Part shown: positions 17,140 to 26,850 of the stretch, piece by piece | Layout: each line of letters starts with the position of its first letter | Numbering within the stretch: position 1 is the first letter of the stretch | Source of the DNA: Candidatus Avelusimicrobium stercoris | GTDB lineage: Bacteria; Elusimicrobiota; Elusimicrobia; Elusimicrobiales; Elusimicrobiaceae | Length of the DNA: 64,000 nt | Direction: 5' to 3' | Assembly (NCBI GenBank): GCA_002432025.1 | Contig: DJFE01000016.1 | Span: forward strand, 8,015 to 72,014 | Notes under the pieces: model-generated | The model's input: the letters and a program-made list of their open reading frames with translations, nothing else | Told to the model about the DNA's origin: nothing | Databases searched by the model: none | Translations under genes and position numbers: made by a program

Positions 17140-17225
17140 CAAGAATATCTCCTTGCCATTAATCTAATTACATCAGGCAAGGATATTTTATGAATACTGC
17201 GTTGAGATTACCATAACAAAAAAAA

Positions 17226-18065
17226 TTATTTTTTTGTTATGCTTTTCCTTGGAGAAATTACTTTGTTTGCCTTTTTCCGCATCCTATAATATCGCTCTGA
17301 AATTTGTTCTGTACTGCCACTCGCATTTAGAGAATTTGCCGGAGAAATCTTTTCTAATATTTCGGCATGCTTATATTTTTTCTCACGCAGTTTGGCAATC
17401 TTTACCTCTTGCTCTGAAAAACAAGTATCAATTATTGCAGGATTTTGCTCAAAATAGGCTTGAATCTCTTTCCAATTTTTATCTATATACGCTTTTACTT
17501 CTTTTTTGGTCAAAGTCGCAGAATTTAACTGGATAGATACAGGCAAGCGATACCCAAACCCACATTCTTTTATATCATATTGTGTCGGAATATACACCGC
17601 AAGCGGGTTCCCATATATACCAATGCGGCTATCTACATACCCACAATAAAATAAACTATTCATTTGATATTGCAACGGCGCTTGAATATGATGCTTTTTT
17701 ATAAAATCTTGTATATATTTTCTAGCTTTTTCTCGCAGATCCTCAGGTAAAAAGTTTTCATAACACCACATTGGTTGGTGAGAGCCATAGTTCCTATTAC
17801 GTATTTTTTCACTATCTTTCACAAAATCTGCACCATTTTTTGGTAATCCAAACTCCTTCCTAAAGGTCTCAATGGCTTGCACTAATACCTTATTTTCAGA
17901 TAGCATCCGAACACAATTAAAGGCCTCTTTAGAATAACCCAAGCCTTCATATTTTTTCAAAATTCTCCAAGAATAAACTATCTTATATTCTACCTTTAGA
18001 ATATCTAATTCTTCCTTTCTATCGGGATTGTCTACAACTTTTCCAATTAAAAAACCTATTTTCAT
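17226..18065 (-). CDS. hypothetical protein
   Basis: 279 residues, Lys/Tyr-rich, mostly helical, no family recognised. The sequence is AT-rich like the other island genes. A GGGGGA element precedes the ATG. It has no signal peptide or membrane span. The basic C-terminal 45 residues (ISERYYRMRKKANKVISPRKSITKK) could bind nucleic acid. It is the distal gene of the island cargo; an 85-bp gap separates it from the methyltransferase gene downstream. Confidence 0.6.
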   Translation of the reverse strand: MKIGFLIGKVVDNPDRKEELDILKVEYKIVYSWRILKKYEGLGYSKEAFNCVRMLSENKVLVQAIETFRKEFGLPKNGADFVKDSEKIRNRNYGSHQPMWCYENFLPEDLREKARKYIQDFIKKHHIQAPLQYQMNSLFYCGYVDSRIGIYGNPLAVYIPTQYDIKECGFGYRLPVSIQLNSATLTKKEVKAYIDKNWKEIQAYFEQNPAIIDTCFSEQEVKIAKLREKKYKHAEILEKISPANSLNASGSTEQISERYYRMRKKANKVISPRKSITKK

Positions 18066-18201
18066 AATTTTCCCCCTTTTTACTTATATACTAAAAAGAG
18101 AATAAATAAGAAACATTTTTGTTATTTTTCTCTTTCCGCAATAATTATTGCCACAGATAGATCAGAAGCAAGCTGTTGTAATTTCTTTTTATCTTCGGAA
18201 G

Positions 18202-18364
18202 ATGAAACTCCCCGAGCTCACGCTCGGGGTTTCTTTTGCTCCAAAATTTCAGCGTTGCTTAATTTTGCCCGCTACTAAACACAATGAGAAAAAAGTTTTC
18301 TAGTAGCAGGTTCGCACACTCCATCCCTCGGGCTTACGCCCGGGGTTTATTGTGAGCAGTAGTT
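18202..18364. repeat. structured repeat unit A (~163 bp)
   Basis: Three palindromes in order: CTCCCCGAGC...GCTCGGGG, then CCCGCTACTA...TAGTAGCAGG, then CCTCGGGC...GCCCGGGG, ending GTGAGCAGTAGTTAT. Unit A differs from unit B by scattered changes. 18066-18201 upstream holds no gene. Confidence 0.85.
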
Positions 18365-18534
18365 ATGAAACTCCCCGGGCTCACGCCTGGGGTTTCTTTG
18401 GCTCCAAAATTTCAGCGTTGCTTAATTTTGCCCGCTACTAAACTCAATGAGAAAACAAAGTTTTTCTAGTAGCGGGTTTGCACACTCCATTCCTCGGGCT
18501 TACGCCCGGGGTTTATTGTGAGCAGTAGTTATAA
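18365..18534. repeat. structured repeat unit B (~170 bp)
   Basis: Tandem with unit A. By eye identical across its length to the copy at 31446-31615. The middle palindrome is perfect here (CCCGCTACTA/TAGTAGCGGG). No open frame; resembles a small non-autonomous structured element. Confidence 0.88.
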
Positions 18535-18940
18535 ATATACATAACTAGTTCCTGTGTACATTCATTATAACATGAAGCCCCACACAATATACGCATTTTT
18601 TGCGGAGATTATGCGGATTATTTTTAATAAATTACCAACTCACTATCATTATTTTCTGGAACCGTTCGGAATTTCTGAACAATAGGTTTCCTAGATACAA
18701 AAAGAGGGAAGTTCCGGACGAGAGTTGTTCTTTTTTTATGCCTTTCCGATGGTATTTTGGGAACACAATGCACAACATTAGAACAAAAAGTATATATTGT
18801 GAATGGACCCTTTGTGGGGTACAGTAAAGGACTTTATTTCTCACTTTATCGTTGGGAAAGTCTGAATGAAACTCTCTATGCTCACACCTAGGGAGTTTCA
18901 TTCGCAGTATTTATATCGTAGCCCTCTTCTTCATAAAAAA
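18535..18940. other. gene-free stretch with repeat fragment
   Basis: No convincing gene. The minus strand from about 18660 to 18800 reads like decayed coding sequence without a start. 18866-18900 carries a degenerate first hairpin of the ~170-bp repeat (TGAAACTC...GGGAGTTTCA). 18929-18940 looks like the first codons of a lost copy of the DUF2924 gene (ATGAAGAAG on the minus strand). Confidence 0.5.
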
Positions 18941-18995
18941 TGGGCTGTTTTTGGCCCACTCCTATTACCCTTACTATCGGGAGCAAAGTCAAGTT
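18941..18995. repeat. direct repeat bracketing cargo, right copy
   Basis: Second copy of the sequence at 7304-7357, ending 4 bp before the rfbA stop codon. On the minus strand the TGGGCC...GCCCATTTTTT part acts as a terminator for the polysaccharide operon. Confidence 0.75.
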
Positions 18996-18999
18996 GGTT

Positions 19000-19869
19000 C
19001 TAGTTCTTATTTAATAAACAGCTTACATACTGATAATATGTATTACACGGACACTTGGACAAAGTTTGTGCTAACTCCGCTTTGCTAATAAAACCTTTCT
19101 TTAAGGCGATTTCTTCCAAGCACGCTATTTCTATCCCTTGGTTTAACTGCATACTATGCACAAAATTCGCCGCTTGCAAGACGCTTTCGTGCGTCCCCGT
19201 GTCTAACCACGCAAATCCGCGCTCTAATCGCGCGACGTGCAAGGCATTATCGGCTAAATATACTTTGTTTAGGTCTGTAATTTCCAACTCTCCGCGCGAG
19301 GAAGGCTTTAATTGTTTAGCATAAGAAACAACCTTATTATCGTAAAAATATAGCCCCGTAACCGCAAAATTACTTTTGGGGGTTTTAGGTTTTTCTTCCA
19401 AAGATACGGCATTTCCGGCTTTATCAAAAGATACCACGCCAAAACGCTCCGGATCTCTTACTTCGTACGCAAACACAGTGGCTCCCGCAGTATTTTGCTC
19501 AGCACTTTGTAAAATCTGCTCAAAGCCGTTCCCATAAAAGATGTTATCTCCCAAAATAAGGGCCACCCTATCCGCACCGATAAAGTCTTCCCCTAATATA
19601 AACGCATCGGCAATACCCTTTTTTACCAACTGCGGCACATAAGATAACGAAATACCCCATTGGGAACCATCCCCTAGCAACTTTTTAAAGTTTTCTATAT
19701 CTTCGGGGGTGGTAATAATCAAAATATCCCGTATCCCCGCCATCATAAGGGTAGAAAGCGGATAATAAATCATTGGCTTATCGTAAATAGGTAATAAAAT
19801 CTTGGAAATGGGCAAAGAGGCCGGATATAACCTAGTACCTGCGCCGCCTGCTAAAATAATCCCTTTCAT
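19000..19869 (-). CDS. rfbA: glucose-1-phosphate thymidylyltransferase
   Basis: 289 residues. G-G-A-G-T-R-L-Y-P (8-16) is the nucleotide-binding signature, followed by [12 protein letters not shown] and [10 protein letters not shown]. Makes dTDP-glucose from glucose-1-phosphate and dTTP, the first step of dTDP-sugar synthesis. It is the last gene of the first polysaccharide operon, 7 bp after a glycosyltransferase. A second rfbA begins the same operon and a 5'-truncated near-copy lies at 44.4 kb. Carrying two copies in one operon suggests cassette assembly by recombination. Confidence 0.93.
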   Translation of the reverse strand: MKGIILAGGAGTRLYPASLPISKILLPIYDKPMIYYPLSTLMMAGIRDILIITTPEDIENFKKLLGDGSQWGISLSYVPQLVKKGIADAFILGEDFIGADRVALILGDNIFYGNGFEQILQSAEQNTAGATVFAYEVRDPERFGVVSFDKAGNAVSLEEKPKTPKSNFAVTGLYFYDNKVVSYAKQLKPSSRGELEITDLNKVYLADNALHVARLERGFAWLDTGTHESVLQAANFVHSMQLNQGIEIACLEEIALKKGFISKAELAQTLSKCPCNTYYQYVSCLLNKN

Positions 19870-19876
19870 AATATTT

Positions 19877-20947
19877 TTACTTTTTTGGATTTAATCTTGA
19901 TTTTAATTTGTACCATGGATTTAAAACAATCATTAAAATATTACGTATTTTTCTTAGTCTGCGCGGAAATTTTAAATCATTTTGTAAAACAGCCTGTTTG
20001 AAATGGCGAACTTTCCAACGAAACATTGCATTGCGGTTTGCAAACAGTTTCAAATCCAAGGATTCTATTTGAGGACGGATTAAATCATAAGCCTGTTTTA
20101 CGGTATCACTAGACACATTACCCAAACGTCCAACAAATAGACGCTCATCCCCAATTAAAAGAACCATAAAATTAAACCAATATGCTTCTTTCACCTCTTC
20201 AAAAACGCCGTATTTTCGTAAATTTTCCGCCAAAAAAGCGAACTGACCTATTCCATCTATCAACATTCGCGTATTAGCATGAGATAAAGACCCTTTGCGG
20301 TTTACTCGGTAATACACCAAATATTTATTTTTTAAAAAACGAGCATTTTGACAATTGACGGCATAGAATACGGTAAAGGGAAAATCTTCTGCGGCGCCTT
20401 TATGAAATTGTAGTGATATATCGTGAATTTTTTGTCGTAAATATAATTTATTCCAAGCAAACGGCAACGCAAAAGAAAAGTCTGCAAAATCAGTCAAAGA
20501 ATCGTTTCTTTCTTTTGCCAAGGAGTCCTTATGTGCCAGTTCCAAAGCCGTACTACGAGGACGCGCCAATTTTGAAATAGCATCATATTCGTAAAAACTA
20601 CACATTGTTAAGTCTAATCTTTCTTTTTCGGCAATCTGATAGAGTTCATTCAGGGCATTAGGAGACAGGAAGTCATCGGAATCCAAAAAGAAAATATATT
20701 TACCATTTGCGTGTTTTAAGCCAGTATTGCGGGCCGCTGATAATCCACTATTGGGTTGGCTAAGAATATGAAACCTAGAATCCCTCTCGCTCCATTTATT
20801 TATTATTAGGGCGCTGTCGTCAGTAGAACCATCATTGACGACTAATGCTTCCCACTCAGTGAAAGTTTGCTCAGCAACACTTTTTAAGCATTGTTCTAAA
20901 TAGAGATGGGTATTGAAAACTGGAATAATTACACTAATTTTCGGCAT
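19877..20947 (-). CDS. family 2 glycosyltransferase
   Basis: 356 residues. GT-A domain: [10 protein letters not shown] (4-13), [10 protein letters not shown], then F-L-D-S-D-D-F (DxD, binds metal and sugar nucleotide). The C-terminus is a basic helical region likely lying on the membrane. ATG at 20947 is preferred (GGAG 7 nt upstream) to a frame start 45 nt earlier. Transfers a sugar to the growing polysaccharide repeat; donor and linkage unknown. Confidence 0.88.
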   Translation of the reverse strand: MPKISVIIPVFNTHLYLEQCLKSVAEQTFTEWEALVVNDGSTDDSALIINKWSERDSRFHILSQPNSGLSAARNTGLKHANGKYIFFLDSDDFLSPNALNELYQIAEKERLDLTMCSFYEYDAISKLARPRSTALELAHKDSLAKERNDSLTDFADFSFALPFAWNKLYLRQKIHDISLQFHKGAAEDFPFTVFYAVNCQNARFLKNKYLVYYRVNRKGSLSHANTRMLIDGIGQFAFLAENLRKYGVFEEVKEAYWFNFMVLLIGDERLFVGRLGNVSSDTVKQAYDLIRPQIESLDLKLFANRNAMFRWKVRHFKQAVLQNDLKFPRRLRKIRNILMIVLNPWYKLKSRLNPKK

Positions 20948-20960
20948 ATTAACGCTCCGT

Positions 20961-21974
20961 TTATAAACTAATATTTTGTAAAGCTTTTCCAATTTTTAGA
21001 GAAAAATATTCTTTCTTATATACTCGTCGCTTTGCGGCAGATGACAATTTCCAGCTGAGATACGCCATAGAAATATTGCCAGATTGATTACATAAGCGTT
21101 TAATTAAGGCATCCCATTTTTGTGGAGCTTGATTTCTCAATAATTGGCCCAAATTAGAACTTGGATTTTTCTGATAGAAATCAACAAAATGCCCAAAGAT
21201 TTCCGCAATATAAGATGTATAATCTTTATTGAATTGGCGTTCCGCATAAATGAAAAAATTCACATGTTTCCAGAAATTATTAACAAAGTATTTTTCATCA
21301 TTGAACGGATGATACCAAAGGCCTCCTGCGTGTTTACGATACACTCCCATTGTTTCAGGTAAAAAGCCTATCTTACCAACTTGAGCATGAAGCATATGCA
21401 AGAACCAATCGCCAGGTAACATATCTTGAGGAAAGAGAGTAAGGGGTTCTTTGTGAAACCTCCAGCGGTACATAACCGAAAGAGTAGGAATAATATTTTT
21501 AACCCAAATTTGTTGATCTAATGAGCCATATTTAGCTGAGTCAGGACCCCATGTATCATTGGGATGAGACCCATCTTGCCAATGCACCTCTACCGGATGA
21601 AACACCAAAGAGCACTCTGGATGCGCATCTAAAAAATCCTTTTGTTTTTGCAATTTAAACGGATCTGTCCAATAGTCATCCCCTTCACAAAGGCAGAGAT
21701 ATTGACCCTGCGCTCTTGGCCAATTAAAATAGATATGCGGATCTACCCCTTGTGAAAACTGATTTTTTTGTTGCAATATAGGTTTTATAATTTGTGGAAA
21801 CTTTACCTGATACTCACGAATAATATCTGCTGTGCCATCTGTGGAGGCATCATCATGAATGAGAATTTCGAATTTGAAATTCGTCTTTTGCATAATAATT
21901 CCCTCTAACATTTGACGAATAAAATTCTTATGATTATAAGCCAATACAGATATAGAAATACTAATTGGATACAT
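20961..21974 (-). CDS. family 2 glycosyltransferase
   Basis: 337 residues. I-S-V-L-A-Y-N-H-K-N (8-17), H-D-D-A-S-T-D-G-T and C-E-G-D-D-Y-W-T-D (DxD-type motif, about 96-104) define a GT2 of the O-antigen type. The start codon overlaps the stop of the GT8 gene by one base (TAATG). The C-terminal third has a basic cluster (AAKRRVYKKEY) suited to membrane association. Confidence 0.88.
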   Translation of the reverse strand: MYPISISISVLAYNHKNFIRQMLEGIIMQKTNFKFEILIHDDASTDGTADIIREYQVKFPQIIKPILQQKNQFSQGVDPHIYFNWPRAQGQYLCLCEGDDYWTDPFKLQKQKDFLDAHPECSLVFHPVEVHWQDGSHPNDTWGPDSAKYGSLDQQIWVKNIIPTLSVMYRWRFHKEPLTLFPQDMLPGDWFLHMLHAQVGKIGFLPETMGVYRKHAGGLWYHPFNDEKYFVNNFWKHVNFFIYAERQFNKDYTSYIAEIFGHFVDFYQKNPSSNLGQLLRNQAPQKWDALIKRLCNQSGNISMAYLSWKLSSAAKRRVYKKEYFSLKIGKALQNISL

Positions 21975-22951
21975 TATTTCTTTTCCTTTAATTTATTAAG
22001 AGTAAATGTTCGGTGAAATAAATTTACCGTTAGGATTGTTTTAGTTCGGGAGGATATTTTTTTTTGTAGACTTGTTAGAAATTTTTGAGCAAAAGGCGTT
22101 TGCATTAAATAATAAAAGAAACGCTCGGATTTGACACAATCTATATCTGTCCACGGTTTTTGAGGCCCGGCATAATGTAATTGAATAGGGGATTTTAAGG
22201 CAAAAAGAATTTCCTCTTTCTTGTAATACAAATCCTGTGAGGCGGAAGCCGCGTCAGGGTAATATTCATATGCATAATTACACACTAACGCATTAGCCGG
22301 AAATATTTTAATATGTGGCCAACACACACAGTTTAATATATCTTGCTCTGGTTGTTTGACCCGTCGGGCATACGTGTCAGCAGCTTCAATAAATTTCTGT
22401 TCCAGATTATCGGCTCTCATTTTAGCCAGGTTATATAACAGCAACCCTGCCCCCACAAGAAGTTTTTTGCGGTCTTGTGTGGAAAAATCCTTATAGCTGT
22501 CTTCCAAATAATGTTCTACCCAGCACCCTTTTTTCACCATTCCTTTAGAGCCGGCAAGGTATTCATTAGAGATGTCCTCAAAAAATAAAGTGGAAATATC
22601 CCCATCCCATACCACGTCAACATCTGATATCAAAATTTTATCGTATTGAGGAAACAACGAAGGCGGACAAAATTTATAAAACATTTCCTTAGAATAGTGA
22701 TTTTTACTTTTCGTCCTATTAAACAACTCCTTAAATCTACCATTCATTTGAATAAATTCCAAAGAGGCATTTGCAAAGCCAGCAACTATATTTTGTAGTT
22801 CCTTTTGGTTTTGTCTTGTAATATCCGTATGCAAAACATAAAGCGCATAATGGTGCTTTTGATTTGCATTTTTAAGCATAGAATAAAACGATACTGCCGC
22901 AGGCAAAACATAGCGATTATCAAAACAATGGCATACAGGAATAACTATCAT
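21974..22951 (-). CDS. family 8 glycosyltransferase
   Basis: 325 residues. I-S-D-V-D-V-V-W-D-G-D-I (about 106-117) holds the D-x-D of GT8 enzymes (lipopolysaccharide galactosyl/glucosyltransferases), with H-Y-A-G-P-Q-K-P-W near the C-terminus matching the H-x-x-G-x-x-K-P-W family motif. ATGA overlap with the upstream acyltransferase gene and a GGGGAG site fix the start at 22951. Confidence 0.9.
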   Translation of the reverse strand: MIVIPVCHCFDNRYVLPAAVSFYSMLKNANQKHHYALYVLHTDITRQNQKELQNIVAGFANASLEFIQMNGRFKELFNRTKSKNHYSKEMFYKFCPPSLFPQYDKILISDVDVVWDGDISTLFFEDISNEYLAGSKGMVKKGCWVEHYLEDSYKDFSTQDRKKLLVGAGLLLYNLAKMRADNLEQKFIEAADTYARRVKQPEQDILNCVCWPHIKIFPANALVCNYAYEYYPDAASASQDLYYKKEEILFALKSPIQLHYAGPQKPWTDIDCVKSERFFYYLMQTPFAQKFLTSLQKKISSRTKTILTVNLFHRTFTLNKLKEKK

Positions 22952-23667
22952 GTAGCATCTCCCCAATCATTCTGCTGATATTTCGTATCTGGACCAGTAG
23001 TCCATATAAGATTTCTTTTAACAATTTTTGCCGGATTTCCTGCTATTGCGCAAAAAGATGTATCTATGGATTTTGTTACCACGGCACCCCAACCAACAAT
23101 TGTTCCCTCGGGCAAGCTCACGCCCTTTAATATGGAACAATTCCAACCTAACCAACAATTGGGCCCAATGATTAAATCTTTTACATAATTAACTAATTTT
23201 CCTGTACTTTTATCATAAATGGGATGAGCATCTGTATTATATAAATAAACTTTTAATGAAACTAAACAATTATCCCCTATAGAAATAGTATTATTTGAGT
23301 TATAGGTACAAGCACACATTTCTTCTATACGCACATTTTTGCCTATTTCACAATGAGCATTAGAAATAGCCCCCATAAATTCATGGGAACTTCCTAATCG
23401 TATAGTTAAATTTGTGCCAACAAAAAGATTTTCCTTAATCTCTATCTTGCAATTATTACCTTCTATCACTAATACTAAATGCCCAAGACTGGCACCATCC
23501 ATTTTGTGAATTCTAATTTGGTTATTGTTCCCTCTAATCTCTAGAAATTTCAAAAACTTTTCGTCTTCCGGGTTATAATCCACATGATTGTTCGTACCAC
23601 TTATTTTTAAAATTTTTTTCGTCTTACTATGGTAAAAATAATTTTTAAGCCATTGAAATAGTCTCAT
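22948..23667 (-). CDS. left-handed beta-helix acyltransferase
   Basis: 239 residues. Irregular hexapeptide repeats from about 40 to 215 (ISIGDNCLVS, IIGPNCWLGWNCSILKGVSLPEGTIVGWGAVV) form the left-handed parallel beta-helix of WbbJ/CysE-type O-acetyltransferases; T-D-A-H-P-I-Y-D contains the probable catalytic His. Likely acetylates a sugar of the polysaccharide using acetyl-CoA. Coupled to the GT8 gene and 9 bp after the GNAT gene. Confidence 0.85.
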   Translation of the reverse strand: MRLFQWLKNYFYHSKTKKILKISGTNNHVDYNPEDEKFLKFLEIRGNNNQIRIHKMDGASLGHLVLVIEGNNCKIEIKENLFVGTNLTIRLGSSHEFMGAISNAHCEIGKNVRIEEMCACTYNSNNTISIGDNCLVSLKVYLYNTDAHPIYDKSTGKLVNYVKDLIIGPNCWLGWNCSILKGVSLPEGTIVGWGAVVTKSIDTSFCAIAGNPAKIVKRNLIWTTGPDTKYQQNDWGDAT

Positions 23668-23676
23668 ATTTTCGCC

Positions 23677-24135
23677 TTATTTTAAGTGTTTGACCAAATC
23701 AAACCACATCAAACCACTCTTGGTGGCGCAATTGGTAAAAAAGTTATTTTTTTTATAAAAAGCAAGCGCCTTGGAATTAGTAGTCAAGACACTTAACCTA
23801 ATAGTTATAAAAAATTTTTTTTGTAAATCTTTTATAAATTCATTTAATAAATGCTGGGCAATACCACAACCGCGGTACGAGGCCCTTACCATTAATGCAG
23901 AGAGGAACGCCTCTCGGGTTTCTAAATTATTGGCATATCCTGCTAAAAGAGCAACCAACTCTCCTGTTTGCTCTCTACAAACATAAAAAGAAGCAAACTT
24001 ATGTAATTTTTCTAAATAAGAATCAAAATCCGTTAATGTAACCAAGGAAGGCTCAAATTGACATTCTTTATCTAAAAAAAAATGTTTTAATTCTTCCAAA
24101 GAAACCCTTGCATTGGCAGTATAACTTAATGACAT
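23677..24135 (-). CDS. GNAT-family N-acetyltransferase
   Basis: 152 residues. M-V-R-A-S-Y-R-G-C-G-I-A-Q-H-L-L (about 84-99) is the acetyl-CoA-binding R/Q-x-x-G-x-G/A loop, and V-L-T-T-N-S-K-A-L-A-F-Y-K-K-N-N-F is the family's C-terminal strand-helix. In this operon it may acylate the amino-sugar nucleotide made by the aminotransferases. Overlaps the upstream DegT gene by 10 bp. Confidence 0.85.
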   Translation of the reverse strand: MSLSYTANARVSLEELKHFFLDKECQFEPSLVTLTDFDSYLEKLHKFASFYVCREQTGELVALLAGYANNLETREAFLSALMVRASYRGCGIAQHLLNEFIKDLQKKFFITIRLSVLTTNSKALAFYKKNNFFTNCATKSGLMWFDLVKHLK

Positions 24136-25058
24136 AACTGACCTTCCAAATCATTTAAAGCCTGCAAAATTTGCGTAATTTCTTGTAAAGAAATATCTTG
24201 ATGAACAGGTAAATTAAGAATATGATTAGACAAGTTGTATAAATGAGGATAAACACTTTGAGGGATTTCATTAATTAGTTTATACCACAATGCAACTGTA
24301 ATTATCTTTTTCTTTTGTAACTCAAAATATACTTTTTCCCGTGGGATGCCTGTAATAAAAATAGGAAAATTCAACGGAATAACCCCCGCCGGCAATGCCG
24401 GAAGCATAGGGCGGTATAATGATGAATATTTATTGTAATGGTCCAAATAATACTTATAATTCTGGCAGCGTTTAGCCATTACGTCCCTTTGGGATGCGTT
24501 GGCAAAAATTGTTAAATCCTCCAACGCAATAGGGAGCGAAGCCTCCACAGAAATTTTATTATTTAATAATAAAAAACCGCCAGCGTTACTCGGTAAAAAT
24601 TTATGAATAGAAAACAAGGCAAAATCACCGAACTGCCCGATAGGTCGTCCATTTAAACAGGAATATAAAGAGTGTGCACAATCTTCTATCAGTAAAATAC
24701 CTTTCTGCTGGCATATTTTTTTGATGGACACTATATTTTCTTGTGGAAATCCGAAATAATGGATTAAAAACACTGCCCTAATATGAGGATTTTGTATTTT
24801 TTTGATAAAATCCTCCATATCTACTTGTAAATTTTCTTGTAAATTATAGAATTGATAAGGAATCCGCAATGTACGGACAGGGTCAAACACTCCGCTGCCC
24901 TCCTTAACGGATTGCCCAATGTATGCGGGCATTAAAATGGTATCTTTGCAATCAGTACAAACCGCGTTTAACAATGACAGAAAAGCAGCACGGGCCGAAT
25001 TGAAATAAACCCGATGGAACTGAGCATTTTTGATATTTTTCGCTTCTTTTGTAATCAT
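24126..25058 (-). CDS. DegT/DnrJ/EryC1-type aminotransferase (short)
   Basis: 310 residues, shorter than the usual 360-400. L-L-I-E-D-C-A-H-S-L (PLP-phosphate and ring contacts) and F-S-I-H-K-F-L-P (Lys expected to bind PLP, about residue 153) identify a sugar aminotransferase-fold enzyme. The N-terminus lacks part of the usual substrate region, so it may act on an unusual substrate. ATGA overlap with wbqC-like gene. The second DegT enzyme of the operon, sharing little sequence with the first. Confidence 0.82.
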   Translation of the reverse strand: MITKEAKNIKNAQFHRVYFNSARAAFLSLLNAVCTDCKDTILMPAYIGQSVKEGSGVFDPVRTLRIPYQFYNLQENLQVDMEDFIKKIQNPHIRAVFLIHYFGFPQENIVSIKKICQQKGILLIEDCAHSLYSCLNGRPIGQFGDFALFSIHKFLPSNAGGFLLLNNKISVEASLPIALEDLTIFANASQRDVMAKRCQNYKYYLDHYNKYSSLYRPMLPALPAGVIPLNFPIFITGIPREKVYFELQKKKIITVALWYKLINEIPQSVYPHLYNLSNHILNLPVHQDISLQEITQILQALNDLEGQLCH

Positions 25059-25765
25059 AGCAAAGTATAATTATCCAGCATTTTATTAATTTGCTCTTTG
25101 GAATTAAACATCATCACATCCACTATAGACAAGCCTTCCTCAAATGCAAAAGGTTGGCATTGGGAATACGGAGCCAAAATAGGTTGTTGAAAAAGCAACT
25201 TAATGCCTGCTTTTTCATACTTATCTCGATTAAAAAAATTCAGTCCGCCTGGAGGGTTGACGTATTCATCCACATTTCCAAGAGATTTGCAAATATTTAA
25301 GGCCCATTCATCGGGTGCGTGTGGCTGCTCTATAGTCAAATTCATTTCACTGAAGATATAACTTTCAAACGGAATGTCCAAGTATTCACACACCACTTTT
25401 AATATCTTATGATTCAAATGTGTAATACTCTTTGTTTGAATATCTAACGCTTTTGTTATAACTTCCAATGTTTCTTTATAATATGGAGCTCTTTTTTTAT
25501 ACGCAGTCAGTTGCGAAAAAATTTTTTCCTTCCATGGTCCTTTCCGTATTTGAATATCTTTAATAAGGGTTTCCCGAGGATGTTTTTCCAAAGGCACCGC
25601 AATATACATCCACCCGCCACCTTGTTTTAAGATTCTATTTCGTTCAATCCAACCATGTTTAATAAATTGTACGGGATCAAACAGAATAAACTTATCCGTA
25701 TATTTAATCAAAGAAAAATATCCAATATAAGGGAAAAAATAAGGCTGCATTATACCGACTTTCAT
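25055..25765 (-). CDS. WbqC-family protein
   Basis: 236 residues. The opening M-Q-P-Y-F-F-P-Y-I-G-Y-F-S-L and H-G-W-I-E-R-N-R-I-L are the conserved blocks of the WbqC-like family found in O-antigen loci near amino-sugar genes; family members have been proposed to attach amino-acid or acyl groups, but the activity is not settled. Placed between two aminotransferase genes, consistent with modification of an amino sugar. Confidence 0.85.
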   Translation of the reverse strand: MKVGIMQPYFFPYIGYFSLIKYTDKFILFDPVQFIKHGWIERNRILKQGGGWMYIAVPLEKHPRETLIKDIQIRKGPWKEKIFSQLTAYKKRAPYYKETLEVITKALDIQTKSITHLNHKILKVVCEYLDIPFESYIFSEMNLTIEQPHAPDEWALNICKSLGNVDEYVNPPGGLNFFNRDKYEKAGIKLLFQQPILAPYSQCQPFAFEEGLSIVDVMMFNSKEQINKMLDNYTLL

Positions 25766-25768
25766 AAT

Positions 25769-26848
25769 TTATAAATTCTCCAATATTATATGGGCAATAC
25801 GTCTAACATCTGCAATTGCAAGGGCCGGATACAGAGGCAAACAAGCAATGCGCGCGCAGATATCTTCCGATACGGGACAATGCTGTTTCTCTTGCAAATA
25901 AGGTAGTGTGTTTAAGGACGGATAAAAATACCTGCGAGGGTAAATATCCTCTTTTTCCAGTGCAGCAAACACACGCAGAAGTTGTGCTTCATCCTTAAAT
26001 AACACGGGATAATAGGCATAATTATATATCAAATCTTTTTGCTCCATTGGGCGACCTATTTCCCCGGCCAGTAGTTCATCATATTCGGCTGAGATACGTT
26101 TACGGGCTTGTACAATCTCGGTTAAGTGCGGCCATATAGCCAATCCCATAGCCGCATGAAACTCTGACTGTTTCCCATTTATTCCTAAGCACAAATGCGT
26201 GTTTCCGTTATGACCAAAGCGCTTGATTAAATCTAACTTTGTATTTACGAATTCATCACGCACAATACAGGCCCCGCCTTCCACCGTGTGGTACAATTTA
26301 GTGGCATGAAAAGACAGAGTGGATACATCTCCATAGCCACACAAAGATCGTCCTTTATAAACAGAGGCAAAGGCGTGGGCAGCATCATATATTACTTTCA
26401 AACCATATTTTCTGGCAATATTCTCTATTTGTTCCGTATCGCATGCATATCCAAAAACATGCACTGGCATAATTGCACGCGTTTTGGACGTAATAGCGGC
26501 CTCTATTTTTGAAACGTCTATGGTAAAATTATGGGGTTCTATATCCACAAAAATGGGTTTACACCGCTGCCACAGAATAGAAGATGTCGTGGCTACATAA
26601 CTAAACGGAGTGGTAACTATTTCCCCTTCTCTAATATCTAAGGCCTCTAAAGCCAATTGAAGGGCAATAGTTCCGTTGGTAACATATTGAAAATGCGGAA
26701 CTTTTAAGAAAGATTGTATTTTCTCTTCTAATTCTCTTAGGCGAGGACCTTGGTTCGTCAATTGACAGGCCTGAAAGATCTTTTCTACCTGGGCGGTATA
26801 TTCATCTTGTGGTGGCAAGTAAGGTTTGGTAACAAAAATTTTACACAT
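25769..26848 (-). CDS. DegT/DnrJ/EryC1 sugar aminotransferase
   Basis: 359 residues. V-T-N-G-T-I-A-L-Q-L-A, V-I-Y-D-A-A-H-A-F and F-H-A-T-K-L-Y-H (PLP Lys, about residue 177) are diagnostic. Follows rfbB by 2 bp, so a dTDP-4-keto-6-deoxyhexose aminotransferase (for example giving dTDP-4-amino-4,6-dideoxy sugar) is the natural inference. ATG at 26848 has GGGGAAG upstream; the frame is open further but without support. Confidence 0.9.
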   Translation of the reverse strand: MCKIFVTKPYLPPQDEYTAQVEKIFQACQLTNQGPRLRELEEKIQSFLKVPHFQYVTNGTIALQLALEALDIREGEIVTTPFSYVATTSSILWQRCKPIFVDIEPHNFTIDVSKIEAAITSKTRAIMPVHVFGYACDTEQIENIARKYGLKVIYDAAHAFASVYKGRSLCGYGDVSTLSFHATKLYHTVEGGACIVRDEFVNTKLDLIKRFGHNGNTHLCLGINGKQSEFHAAMGLAIWPHLTEIVQARKRISAEYDELLAGEIGRPMEQKDLIYNYAYYPVLFKDEAQLLRVFAALEKEDIYPRRYFYPSLNTLPYLQEKQHCPVSEDICARIACLPLYPALAIADVRRIAHIILENL

Positions 26849-26850
26849 AA

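Noticed and set aside
18202..18534. CRISPR array
   Set aside because: Only two tandem units of about 165 bp with no unique spacers between short repeats; no cas genes in the window.
18632..18901. 89-codon minus-strand frame
   Set aside because: No start signal, includes a repeat fragment, and reads like decayed sequence in more than one frame.
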